Shown here piece after piece: positions 1 through 12,286 of a DNA stretch of 64,000 bases; positions within the stretch are counted from its first letter, which is position 1, and each line of letters begins with the position of its first letter. The DNA comes from Takakia lepidozioides (lineage: Eukaryota; Streptophyta; Takakiopsida; Takakiales; Takakiaceae). The notes beneath the pieces are model-generated. The model searched no databases, was not told where the DNA came from, and saw only the letters and a list, made by a program, of their open reading frames with translations. The position numbers were made by a program, and so were the translations under genes. The stretch lies in the NCBI GenBank assembly GCA_030704615.1, contig CM060734.1:60158042-60222041 (forward strand). Direction: 5' to 3'.

Positions 1-173
1 CCAAAAGCCAAATTCTTCTTGGAATTCAACCTCAAACTTGCCCATATGTGGAGCCAAGGTGATCTGAGTAACTGTCCATTGTCGAGGATTCATTGGTCAT
101 CCCACCATAAGAAAAGGCAACGTCATTTAGAGTACAGACTGGTTTCGATGCAATGGAATTCAACCCTACATCG

Positions 174-1103
174 CTATGAAACTTGCTCATCCGACGAGGA
201 ATCTTCGTAATCGAACTTGATATCTACCCTCCTGAATTCGTCGCTAAGCTCAATGTATTCGACAGTGCTAAGATCCTTGTCGATGAGCTCCTTGCTATAT
301 TCTTGATACTCGGGCTTCACCCGGCGTACAGGGACTGTGACAGAGTAGACTGTTCCAAGGTCAGGGTCAGAAGTGACATCCAGCTGCACCTTCTCCTCCG
401 ACTCTATCTCTACAAAATCAGAGAGTGCGCCCACAATGTTGGTCACAATTCGTCGCTTGGCCTCATCATTCACAGAGCAACGATCCGAAATGAGGATCAT
501 TTTGAGGCGCTGCTTGGCAATCTCAGCATTGGAAGATCGCTTGACTTTGGGAGGAAACAAAATCTGCCATGCCCGTGCCAATCGATCAAAGAAGTTCTCC
601 TCCTTATCATTGTCACTGATAGAACCTTGGGAATTGTTAGTGATCGCGATGTCAGGCATGCCCGAATCATGAAGCTGTGCTCGGCATGGCTGCGTCCTCT
701 CAATTCTGTGACATCCTAACTTCGTTTCCAACCCCAAGCTAACCCCAAACTGGGCCTCTGGGACAATCGAAACACGGCACAGTCTCGTACTCACCTGGCC
801 AAGCAGAGTACCGTCAGAGAAGCAAGCATTCCTCTGCAAGCCCATACTTCTCGCTCAGTAATCCTACTCTCTAACCGGCCATGATTGAAGTGCTCCCAAC
901 ATACCAAGAACTCTCTGACATGTACAGCAGAAGGACACAGAACGCCTCTGCCACTGAAGATCTCACCAAACAAACTCTACCTCATCGAAAGACTCTACTG
1001 ATCGAGACGAGGCATCACTTACCCTGACGGATGCTACAGAAGCCAATTGAAGTGCTGCCCCCTGCCATTGTGCGCTCGGAACCGACTGAGCAATACTACA
1101 CAT
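174..1103 (-). CDS. MINE1: Chloroplast-division topological specificity factor MinE homologue (three predicted exons)
   Basis: MinE acts in plastids with MinD to place the FtsZ ring at mid-chloroplast. The MinE core lies in the largest exon: a SSNAEIAKQRLKMILISDRC segment, then the topological-specificity half with VEIESEEKVQLDV and YSVTVPVRRVKPEYQEY. The tail STVEYIELSDEF matches the C-terminal extension typical of plant MinE. Predicted exons on the minus strand are 1103-1023 (first in-frame ATG, CCGTCAGG/GTAAGT donor), 833-795 (39 bp, TTGCAG acceptor, CCAG/GTGAGT donor) and 689-174. An acceptor giving a start at 674 also keeps phase. All junctions are phase 0. The product is about 206-211 residues, close to plant MinE (about 230 in Arabidopsis). 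The first exon would supply the N-terminal plastid transit peptide; it is Ser/Ala/Arg-rich but short. Core identity is strong. The first two exons and the start are inferred from splice consensus only. Confidence 0.85.
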
Positions 1104-4100
1104 CCTCAAACAACGCCCTCGAAGAAGCCCACTCCCTCCCAGGTGTGCAGTGATGAACTGCTTGTCTACAACGCGGTTGGATGCAGCTTCACAATCTGCA
1201 CAGAGAACTTCCGAGATGGTTTCCCTCTCAGCTTCCCAGACGGCCTTCCTCGGCTTCCGACATGGCAACCGTCTGACACTCTCACCGCCTTCCTGCCAAC
1301 TGGGTTTCAAAACTCCTGCTCTCCCAAACCTGCTCCTCCCCCCTCCTCCCAACCACGTGGAAAGCAGAAGCTTCTCTTACTACAAACCCTAATCCCATCA
1401 AACAGGGCTGCAGCTCAAATTCCTTTGCCAACTCAACAAGGCGGGAAAGCCCTTTTCTTTCCTTTTTCTTTTCTGTTTTAGGGATTGTGGTATTTGGCTT
1501 CCAGAGGACTTAAAAGAAGATGGAAACTGGAAATTGAGTAGAGGGAGAGAATCCTGGTTAGACTGCTGGGAGTGCTGGGAGTGTTGGGAGTCCCAACTCG
1601 GAACGGAAGCTTTCCAGAATTCTGTGAATCTGGGAGAGGGAGGTACCGGGAGTGTTGGGAGTATATGGTTTGGAGGCAGGGATGGACGGGAGGGACGCAT
1701 CGCCTGCTGAGATCTGCCGAACTAATCTCATGTGGACTCGTTGGGACTGGTGAACATCAAAGGCTGCACGTTGTAAGTAGTCTGGGATCGACATGTCATA
1801 GAGATCTGCCGAGCTTCTTGAGCACGCCACACACAAGTATCAAGTAGAACCAGGCAAGCTGCAGTCGCCTACCGCATGCAACTTCCCAGTGCGGAAATGC
1901 GAAGGTACGATGGATTTTTAGTATTGGAACACATTTGGTCTTAAGTTTAGCCTCTTGCAAGTTGTATAAACGACTCAGGATAAAAGGGTGCGATTTTTCT
2001 TATCAGCACAGGGTGCAGCCCAAACGAAGCACTGAGTTGAGGCATGGCAAGAGAGCTCCGTTTAACGTGAATAAGCACGGTGTGTAGGACTTGGGGGATC
2101 AAACACAACGTACAAGTATGCAGATTCTCACGAAGAACTTCGCTTCAGTGTGCAGATCTTTACTTGATACAAAACACGGAGCTGCAATCACTTGAACTTA
2201 TTCCCAGGCCTGCAAACTGCATGTACACGGCTGCGGCACCGATCGTAACATAGGATTAATTACCCCATTCCGCAACATCCCCACCCATTACATATTCTGA
2301 AGCCATTGCCCCTTCCAACAAAGCTAAGACTCAGAGTAAGATCATCGCACGCCTCTTCCCCTCAGGAACTTAATGACAGATCTCTGGTGCCTGAACCTCT
2401 TCATCCACCCCCGCTCACAAACATCAGACTGCAGAATGTGTATTAGTTCTAGAACAGACAGCAATAGAGGGGTTCCAGTGCACGTATGGGCGACGTCTGT
2501 TCAGTACATATGCGGAATTACAAGGACTCATGGAGCCGTGCAGACGCAGACCACCCGAGTGACTCCCTCCCACAATCCTTGGCGCTGTCAATTCCAACCG
2601 ACGAGACTTAGTGATCCGCCATTGAAGCTGGCAGTAGATGTCGTAATCCTCTCTCGACCCTCGCTTCGCCATGGAATTGAAGTTTTCATTGCCTCCGAAG
2701 TTGTGCACTTCAATCAGCAATAAAGCACCTCGCAGTCATGTTGAAGAAGCCAGATCACTATCTCTTGAGAGCCAAGAGTACAACGGCAAAGGGTGGAGGT
2801 GATGCACCTCCCACGCAAGAGCAGCCATCAAAGCAACTCCGGAGCGAGCTGTTGATGAGCGAGAGAGACGATGAGAACGAATGTGCACCCACTCTGTCCA
2901 CATAATTTTCCTTAACCCAGATTAACTTCCAACGACTAATATATATCCCATAACTTTTGCCCATATCTTTGTACTGCCCACTTATAAATATCGGGGCCCT
3001 CCCTTACTTCCCGGCTGTGCTCGGAGAAATTCTTTTTCTCGGATGTTGATCCAGTAATAAAACCGAAGTGCGTCTGAGATTCTGCGACCCGGTACGCCGG
3101 AGCGGGTCCCGGCCTCTGCCGGGATCCAGCGGGCGTATATGTGCCCATGCGTGCATTAAACACGCTGATGATCCATCGATTCTAATCGATGGCTGGGCAT
3201 TGATTGTGAGGGGGCTTGTGAGTGATATTTAGGCGTAACCTATATTCTAGAGTATGAATCGGTAGCCAGGCAGGAATAATGCTTTAGGAAGATTGGCAGT
3301 GTGGGATCGGCAACACTCACACTGCGGCCCCTGACTTAATAACTGCCTTGCAGTCAGCTGCCTGGCCTTGAGACTCTGGTGCACAAATGAGAAGAGAGAA
3401 AACCCAGTTGTTCACACTCACACATGGCCCCATAGCCAATGCGGGAGTGAGGAGAACGAGCGCTGTTACCACTACCTATGCCTCACGCCGACACGACCGG
3501 TAGTGTATGTCCAATCACCTCCACCATTTTCTGACACTGCAGTTTGCAAGGGCACGAGATCCAACAGAAGCTCACAGACAGCATCACAACCTTGGCCGCA
3601 TCCAGAGTCCAGACATGGTGGGGGCGATTGCACGACATCCCAAAATATGCCTTCTCGCTCATTCTTCACGCATCAATCGTTTTGTCTCGGTTCTTTTGCT
3701 GTTATTTGTCACGACTTTTGCTACAGCTTCCTCTTCATTTAAAAAATTAGTAGCCTACATACTTTTGCAGATTGAGGCAGCCAAAGATTCAAATTCGCAA
3801 CCTATTTAGACGTTCCAGAGTATACAGATGCTTCCTGCTCTACCTTGATAGCTTTCAATTCATGAAGTAATTGTACTACGCTGCTACAAGACTCGACATT
3901 GTTAGCCAAATAGAGGGCCAGAGCAACGGAGGGAGCTTGAAGACAAACAAAACTCCAATCTCGTCAGTCACATAAGTCTCGTTTCCACTCTGCCTCAGCG
4001 AGGCCTTGCCGAAAGTATTTATCCCTGCCTAAAATTAAAGACACATCAGTCTCTACGATGGTACTCTCCACCTTATCATCATCCATCCAAACTTCATCTC

Positions 4101-5640
4101 AAACCATCCACAAATATGCACATCCATCCAAGGCTCATCCAACTTCTCACAGAAGATATTATCACCCTGGTTCAGACAGGGCAGCGGGCAGCCTGCGGTC
4201 GTAGTTATGACGCATTAACCGCAGTAACTATAATTACGCCAGCCTGGTCTTGCGCTTGGGGGCTGTGTTTTGGCAGGCTAAAGTCTGGCGAAACCTGGTT
4301 ATATTCATATTCTGGATTATTTACTTACCAATTATGAGATGATGCCATCGCCATAATTAATTACGCCAGCCTGGTTTTACGCTTCGAGTTTCGAGAAAAT
4401 AGGCGGCAATTGGCGAGTAATATAAAAAAACGCTGCCGACCTAATCTGGCTGTAGCCCTAATAAGTGCTGCCCGACTGCTCATGCGTACAAACGATATGG
4501 GACTATTCAACCATCATTACGTGCATGCTCCCCCGCCATCATCCCTGTCAGCCCTTGTCCGCCACCTTTTCCAATCTATTTCTTATTCTACTTCTTGCCC
4601 TAACTTCTACTCTCACAATTCTCCTATTTTGTATTTAGTCGAATTTATAAGGCCCATTCTGTTCCTCCTTTGTTTTATCAGAAGAAAAAGGCTACTATTG
4701 AAGCATCCTGGTCTATATGGCGACAGAGGCAAGTAGGTGGAAGGATTTGAACCCAGAATCAGCTGGGTGTCGCTCTTGATGTATCTTCATACTTGTGACC
4801 TTACTTACTACGACTGTACAGTCCTTCACCGCTTGTTTCTTGTTGCCATTATTTATTATTATTTACTAATGACTCATATATACTTTTGTGTATATAATTT
4901 TTTAATAAAACAAATAAAAGGGCTGTACGGTATATTCTATGGCTATGCTCTTTCTTTTCTTCTTTTTAACAAATTTATAATTGTGAAATATTTGTATAGC
5001 ATATTTATAGGTTGAGTTCCGTGTTGCGTCCCAAAAGAAGGGGCGACCGGATGGACCACCGGTTGCGTTTTGGGAGGAGTAGGAAGCGCCGGTGGAAGTG
5101 ACCGGTCAGAAGCGGTTGGTGTGACAACTGGACACTTTGCCGCGCTTCTTCGTTACGTACCACCGTAGCGCTTTTCTGTTCACCGGATTTCTCCGGTGGC
5201 TAGAACGGGTCGCCCCGGTCGCCCCGGAGGTCCAATCTCGAGTTCTGGGCTGCGAGGTTCAGGGCTCGAATCCCTGTGGCGAACTTGATATGGTGGGTTT
5301 GAATTGAACCCAGGGGTGACGGCTAGGGGTGCAGGCCTGCATATTGAGGGGTGCCGGTATAGTGCAGTGTGGGGGTGATGTGGAATGAATTTGGAGGGCC
5401 CACCAAATTTTGTCTTTAGAAATGTGGGCAGAGAGCTCGGGTTCAGTGAGAGACACGACTGAAATTTGTTGTGTGCGAAGAGGGTGTAATTCTTGGCAGG
5501 CCCCTTCGCAGGTACTGCAGCTCAGTCTTTGGCTTCACTCAACTCCTCTTGTTTCACTGAAGGGAAGGAGCGAGACGAGAGAGATGCGTCTGTAGCTGTG
5601 TCAATGCTGGTGCTGCAGCCTATACCTTGTGTGTGCGGAT
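1104..5640. other. Gene-free intergenic stretch between MinE and the subtilase
   Basis: No open frame here has a recognisable domain. MinE promoter and leader probably occupy the first few hundred bases. At about 1565-1680 GGGAGT and TGGGAG motifs are iterated. At 2960-3140 there is a TATAAATA followed by AATAAAACC and a GC-rich stretch, which could be a decayed short LTR; this was not pursued because no partner LTR was found. A short direct repeat, AATTACGCCAGCCTGGT, occurs near 4233 and again near 4361. The segment 4750-5010 is AT-rich. Confidence 0.5.
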
Positions 5641-5650
5641 CTGTACAATA

Positions 5651-5672
5651 AGAGAGAGAGAGAGAGAGAGAG
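5651..5672. repeat. AG dinucleotide microsatellite
   Basis: About eleven uninterrupted AG units lie some 730 bases upstream of the subtilase start codon. GA-rich tracts are common in plant promoters and 5' leaders. A role here is only a possibility. Confidence 0.85.
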
Positions 5673-5813
5673 AAGAGATTGGAAGCAGATTGAGTAAAGT
5701 GGGAGGGGTGGAAGGAGAGAATCGGATCGCTATGCAGCTCAGAGTGGGGCATTGACGCAGCTTCCGTGAAGCCATTGTGAGTTGCTGATTGCACTGCCTA
5801 GAGAGTTACAGAT

Positions 5814-5830
5814 TGTGTGTGTGTGTGTGT
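5814..5830. repeat. TG dinucleotide microsatellite
   Basis: About eight TG units are followed directly by a GA-rich run, again in the probable promoter or leader of the subtilase gene. Confidence 0.8.
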
Positions 5831-6399
5831 AGGAGAGAGAGAGAGGGTGCACTAGTAAATATGCAAATGCTGATCGTGATCCACACCTGAAGGTGAGAGT
5901 GTTCATTAACTGCGTCGGTCGATAGCAAACAGCTCCAGTTACCATACCCGTCGGACGTATACTGCAGAGGAAGGTACAATGAAGGTACTTAGACCCAAAG
6001 ATCCAATTGCAGCCTAGAGAGAAGAAAAAAATTATCGTGTTGGGAAAGGGAGGGAGAGAGGAATTCGGACGTTCAGGAGAGCTTAGGCATAGAGCGGGAT
6101 AGTGGCGTCTGAGCTGGACAAGCCAATTGGTAAAGAAGCGGAGAGGAGAGAGAGAGGGATCGGTTGCAGATTCTCGAGGGAAGCTGCTTGTATGACGCAG
6201 GGAGAAAATCTGGACCGGCAAGAGGATTTGATCTTTCGGGGTGCCTGAGCTGTCGGATCTAATGGGGGGTGAAACTGGAAATCAGTGGTGCACATAGACA
6301 CTCAAAGGAATTGCTAGCGAGGTAAGAGGGAGAAGAGTTGGGGAAGCAGGGAGACTTCCAAGGTCATACCTTTGCAGACAGAAAAGCGAGTGCTCCACT

Positions 6400-9300
6400 A
6401 TGAGCTGGGGAAAGGTTCATAGAATGCGGAGGAATTTCCCAATGCAGGCATCCTACGTACTGCTATTTACACTGCTGACATCAATACTTGCAATGAAAGC
6501 GGAAGTTTATATGGTGGTTGTGGAAGGAGATGCAGTGGTACATTACAATGGGGGAATTCCAGGCCTGGTTGCCACTTCTCATCTCTTCACACAAGAAGGG
6601 AGGTCTCACCATCACAAGTATGAATTTCGCTTTCCAGCGTAGATTTCGTGGGTTTCGATGTAGCCATGTCTGTGTCCTGTGGGTATGTCCTTTCTAAATG
6701 AATCTTGTGACGCTGGCTCCAAATGAGAATAGGTTCATATGTACAGTCTATAAACGTCTTACCTCCTCCCTCTCGTTGTGCTGAAGACCGTGAGGCATAT
6801 GACACCTAAACCTTGCAAAGCTGGAATGCTGTAGTGTTCGCATATTTGATTGAACCTCCGTACAATTGCTATGTGGTCCGAAGCTCGGAGAGAAGAGAAA
6901 ATACCGAAGCAAAGAAGAACAAAAATTGTGCTGAAAGCCCCTAAGCCCTCCAGATTTAAGAACGGTTCTCTGTCTCCCTCAGGATGAATACCAGCATTGT
7001 CATGTGGGATATCTTGGGACCATGCAGATCGCCTCGGGCTCTTGTTGGTCTCTTGGAGTCTCTGTTGTAAGGCTGAGTTGTACCAGTATCGCATGGTGGT
7101 TTCAAATGTACGAGGGGAAGAGTAGTGTAGTATGAAGAAACGTGCTTCGTCTGTCTTCTCTTTTAAATTACATGTGATGTTGTACTTCGCAATGCACTAT
7201 CTTTGCCTGAAGTGAGTATGGCTTTGGTTGCAGACCGCACAATCGGAAAGCAGTGGATGCATACAAAGTGCATTTGACGGAACAACACGACATCCTGCTG
7301 CAAAATTCCTTCCCTACTGAACCCTACATGAAACTTTACAGCTACAACCATGTGCTCAACGGCTTTGCTGTGCACATGACACCTGAACAGGTACTTCTCC
7401 ATCTTGTAGTGTCTATGCGTCCTCCTTGGCTTAGCTGACCTCTTCTCTCGTTGTAACACGAATTTCGGGTAACTGCGTTTAGGGAGTATTTATTGGTGTG
7501 CCAGTGCTGAAAATGGGAAGGATGGATCTGGACTTTTGATACCCTGCCGGATACTCTGTTGTAAGAAAATCTGAGGTCTTAAAAAGGCTTGCATAAGAGC
7601 ATGCAACTAAGAGTGACATAGCTCTCTTTCTCCATTGCTTTTTGCATACCTGTCCCTCCTCCATTTGCCTCTTTTAGAGAATCACCCGCAACAACTGAGA
7701 CCCCATGTTTTGTGTGTAAAGGCAGACATGCTAGCAAAGTTACCTGGTGTAAAATGGGTCGAGAAGAACTCCAGAGTTAAAAAGGCTACCACCCACACAC
7801 CCAGTTTCCTCGGACTACCCAATGGAGTTTGGTCTCGAGAAGGGGGACCTAGTGCTGCAGGGGAAGATGTAGTTATCGGCATAGTTGATACTGGGATTGA
7901 TCCCAAGCATCCCAGCTTCTCGGCCACCGGACTGAAGCCTTTTGGTTCCATCCCCCGGTACACTGGAAAGTGCGAAGTTGCCAAGGATTTTCCTCTGGGT
8001 TCCTGTAATGGAAAGATCATAGGGGCTCAGCACTTTGCAGCAGCTGCCACAGCAGAGGGGCGTTCAATTCATCCCTTCACTTTGCATCCCCTCTTGATGG
8101 AGATGGCCATGGAAGGTTAGCTGGTTTTCTCCATAGACTGATTTTACTAAGCAAGCATGCAATTTGTCATCAATCATTAGTATATGCTCATGGTTAGATG
8201 AATTCAAGGGGCTAGGGTGTGTGAAGTGTAGGTGCTAATGTCGAACTTGGGTGTCACGCCCACTTAGCCAGCAAGGGTCTTCTTCAATTTTCAACGATGA
8301 CCATCTTGCAGATGCTTTTGATTTGTGAACTTGAACAGTGTCTTTGAGGAAAAATTATATTGCTGTAGGGAATCACCATATGCCAAACTTCAGAATGTTT
8401 CAGTAAAGAGAAACAGTGGAGAATCCTCACGAGTGGCTTGCTCAATTGTGGGGTTCTGCTGTAGAAACTCTTCTGAATATCACTACATGCCTGGTTTGCT
8501 TACTCCACACAGTATTGAAGAAGTATGTTTGGTATGCACAGCCACACGGCGTCAACTGCAGCTGGAAACCATGGAGTGCCAGTTATATTGAATGGCTACT
8601 GCTATGGCAATGCTAGTGGCATGGCCCCTCGAGCCCGGTAAGCAGTTTTTGACAAATCCACACATCAAACTCTGGTTAGGCTCTTGTTTGATCAACATGC
8701 CATCAATTGACGTTTGTGAATTACCTGTGACTTTTACTTTCATCTTTCTTTGAACTGCAGGTGCAGACCCTTATAAGAAGCTTCACTCTTCTACCCATTC
8801 AATGCATTCATTGATAGTAGAGACTTAGAGTGAAAACAAAGCTACTAGAACATTGGGTCTTGAGGGATGGTCAGGAGGAAGTCAGCCAAGGACCCTGGGG
8901 AATTGTTGCCTGGTTTGATTGATTCTAGGTGCCTAAGGCAGTGTCTTCTTCCATTCTTCTGTGATGATTTTCATACTCACTTTTGTGGAGGTTTCATCAA
9001 GTGCCTTCAGTACACCGGAGCCCATCATTAGTCAATTGAACAGCACGTACCGTACTTCAGAACTAATGTGTTGACAATTGTTTGTGTAATTCCAGAATAG
9101 CAGTCTACAAGGCCCTTTACCGGCTTTTTGGGGGCTTCATTGCAGATGTTGTGGCAGCAATCGACCAGGTCCCCCCTGAAAACTTTAAAAACTGCATCTT
9201 TTCATCCCTCCCTTATAAAGCAAACATTGTAAAGTTTCTTTCTTTATTACCAGCACCTCTTATGAGCTATGTGCTCAGTAACCAGGACCTGGAGTCACCA

Positions 9301-12286
9301 GCAGAGTCCATAGCTACCTTACTGATGTTCCTTCTTTTGAATCTTAAGGTTTTGCTCATGGAGAACATAACAAGGTATGAGAGTTTAACAAATATTCTCG
9401 GTTGTTGCCTTGCAAACAGGCTGTCGCGGATGGAGTGGACATACTTTCTCTCTCGCTAGGGCCAAATAGTCCACCCTCAAGCTCAAATTCAACTTTCTTA
9501 AATGTCTTTGATGTAGCTCTTCTCTCGGCTGTAAAGTCAGGTGTCTTGGTAGTTCAAGCTGCAGGGAATGGTGGACCATACCCAAGAACAATACTATCTT
9601 TCAGCCCTTGGATTGTGTCAGTGGCTGCAGGAGTCGACGATCGATCGTATCCAAATTACATCCAGCTTGGGAACAACGTGAGCTTGTCTGGGCTGGGTTT
9701 GGCACGTAAGTACTTGTATGCAAGTGTGCGTGAGAAAGAGAGGAGGTAGAGCAGGAGAAACTGAGACTCTCACATTGCTTGGTGCATGCAATATCTGGCA
9801 TCTTTTCAGCTAGGACTTGCTGCAGGACTGTGCGTGTCTGTCTGTGGGTAGGGAGAAAGCAACAAGGAGGGAGTACATAGTTTTCTCACAGATGCTTGTC
9901 TGTATGTCACAGCCCCTACACGCGGTCAGAGGCTTCACACATTGATCTTGGCAGATGATGCTGTTCAGAGCCAATCAAATCCCCTCTCTAGCCCAAGTGA
10001 TTGCCAAGAGCCCTCCATCTTCAACAGAGCATTGCTCCAAGGAAAAATTCTCTTGTGTACCTATTCCTTCAACTTTGTCTTTGGTGGGGCTACAATGCAG
10101 CAAGTTGTGTCCACTGTTCGGAACTTGAGCGCAGCTGGATTTGTCATGGTGGTCCAATCAGATGTTGCAGGGAGCAAGTTTGATCCTATACCCATGGCAA
10201 CGCCTGCAATTGTTGTTACCTCTGTCCAGGACTCACAGGTATACATCACTCCTCCCACCTCTGTTTCCATAGATCTTGAGCGTATGCGTGTCAATACATC
10301 TGGAGCAGATAAAAAATTACTCAACTGATGGATTGTCCTGGTTTTCTCGAGAGACAGGCTTTACTTGATTATTACCACAATTTTACAAGAAGAAATGCAG
10401 CTGGGAAGGCTCTGCTCTTTAGGGCTCAAGCGAAGATTGGCAATGGGCAGAAGGCAATGTTCACTGGAGAACCCCAGCAAGTTGCCCTCTTTTCATCGAG
10501 GGGACCAGATATCCGGGACTTCAGTTTTCAGGGTGCTGACGTATTGAAACCTGACATCATGGCGCCTGGCTACCTGATCTGGGCTGCATGGAGCCCATTA
10601 GGCATTGATGAGCCTGAGTTTCAAGGTGGGTTGTTCTCAACTGATCTTTTAAGGGGCCGTTCGAAGTTTTCACGTCATTGTGGTATAGAGATATAACACT
10701 TGCAGCAGCAAGGTGACAAAAGAAATAACAAAACAACTTTTATAATCCACAATAGCCCATGGGACATTTTAGAACAAACCAAGAAGTACTTAAGGATACC
10801 GAAAGACAGAGAGAGAATGACTGAGAATAAAAGAAGTCTATTACATCCACGGGAGGCCCAAAGGGCCAAAGGTTCACATTTAGAACAACCAAAAGAAACA
10901 AACAAGAATCCCAAACTGTTACATATTTCAGGAAGAGAGGTGTACTGACTATAATTAGCACTGTGGGTGCCTTAGGTTAGGAGAGCATAGAGGCTGATTG
11001 TGTGTATGGTTCCCATCAATTCATGGTGCTGGCCATTAGCCCTGGACCTTGGTCTGGCTGAGCAGCAAATGAGGGTGTAGAGAGATGATTGGGGATGCCA
11101 AGGTAGGTGGACCACAAATATGGAGTGGACTTTTGCAGACAGCAATGCAGGGAGTCAAAAGTGTCCTAACGTGTGGGCACATTGCAGGTAAGAGTTTTGC
11201 GATGGTCTCTGGAACTAGCATGGCAACACCCCATGTGGCTGGCATTGCAGCCTTGCTTAAGGAAGCTCACCCAAGTTGGAGCCCAGCTGCCCTCTCTTCA
11301 GCTCTGATCACCACGGGTGACATTGCAGATCATCATGGAGTATCTCTTCAAGCTCAGCAGGTCTCTGGGGTTGGAGCACCCATACTGGGAGCTGCTACTT
11401 CATTTGATTTTGGAGGCGGAGCGGTGAATCCCACAGCTGCCCTTGATCCGGGACTCATCTTTGATGCAGGTTTGTAGTTTCTTCTCTTCTCTTTCTATGC
11501 TTCGATAGAGAACTTTTGGCCCAAAGTTCTGTTCACTTCAGCTTCTAGTTATGTGCTTTACAGAATAACCTCATTTTCCCTCTCACGAGCTTGCCCCATT
11601 TTACTTTCTCAGCTTACCTGCACGAGGCCTTCACCCTTAGACAATCCCTCGAGCAGTAGTTTTTCTTGGCTCTGGTTTTGTTTCCTCTCTCATGTTTTAT
11701 TCCATTTTGTCCCATAAGCTCTTTGAGCTTTCTGCGGATATAAAGTACCATATCATTTCATTTCCCTTGCTCCTCCCTTAGTTGCCCCTCAGGCCCCCTT
11801 TTATAGAGCAGCACAATCTGTTTGTTGATTTGATGGATTTGAATCGCAATGTGTTGAACAGGCCATGATGATTACATAAGGTTCCTGTGCTCTGTACAAG
11901 GAGTGACTCCCTTATCGGTGTACAATACAACCGGTGGCACCTGCTCGGGGGCTGTTGGAGCAAAAGCCACTGATCTTAACTTGGCTTCCATCACCATTAC
12001 AAATCTCTTCGGCACCCGAGTTGTTCCGAGGACAGTGACAAATGTTGCCAACAACATTGAAACGTACGTAGCCTCTTGGACAAGTCCAGCCAATGTCTCG
12101 TTGACCGTCAATCCTGTATCTTTTACAGTAGGTAGAATGCAATCACAGAGTTTTACAGTGATTTTGAGGGCTACCAGCACCACAGATGTCACGACATTCG
12201 GAGAAATTGTGTTGAAGGGAAGCTCAGGACATAGTGTACGTGTCCCTGTCTCCGTGATGAGCAAGACAGTGACCTCCGCCAGTTAA
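6400..12286 (+). CDS. SBT2-class subtilisin-like serine protease (ten exons, one frameshift in exon 3)
   Basis: This is a secreted or apoplastic subtilase (peptidase S8) of the plant SBT2 group. Predicted exons are 6400-6617, 7234-7390, 7722-8115, 8542-8637, 9096-9168, 9420-9705, 9913-10238, 10358-10625, 11188-11469 and 11862-12286, all GT-AG and phase-compatible. A hydrophobic signal peptide lies at about residues 15-34. The I9 propeptide follows, ending near [14 protein letters not shown]. The catalytic Asp is in GIVDTGID (about 181), His in DGDGHGSHT (about 255), oxyanion Asn in QAAGNGG (about 363) and Ser in SGTSMATPH (about 617). The PA domain lies between Asn and Ser, and a C-terminal fibronectin-III-like domain ends in [10 protein letters not shown]. 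Summed exon length is one base short of a whole number of codons. The shift sits at the GGGG run 8057-8060: before it the frame reads AAATAEG, after it the family sequence resumes one frame over. As given, translation stops at 8118 or nearby. Either a sequencing error in a homopolymer or a real null allele would explain it; the rest is intact, about 840 residues. Confidence 0.93.

Noticed and set aside
1047-1836. Open frames on both strands upstream of MinE
   Set aside because: Composition is low-complexity with no domain. They overlap the MinE promoter or leader and are probably chance.
4735-4800. Minus-strand B-box-like GGTTCAAATCC
   Set aside because: The T-stem has mismatches and there is no acceptor stem. 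It is not a tRNA gene, and evidence for a SINE is thin.
5225-5290. tRNA-like T-arm (CAGGGCTCGAATCCCTG) with an upstream TGGCTAGAACGGG resembling an A box
   Set aside because: The T-stem pairs well, but no acceptor stem or anticodon arm can be folded. At most it is a tRNA-derived SINE or pseudo-tRNA.
10700-10961. Open frames on both strands in the subtilase intron 8
   Set aside because: They lie within an intron bounded by good splice sites, with no domain and no transposon signature.
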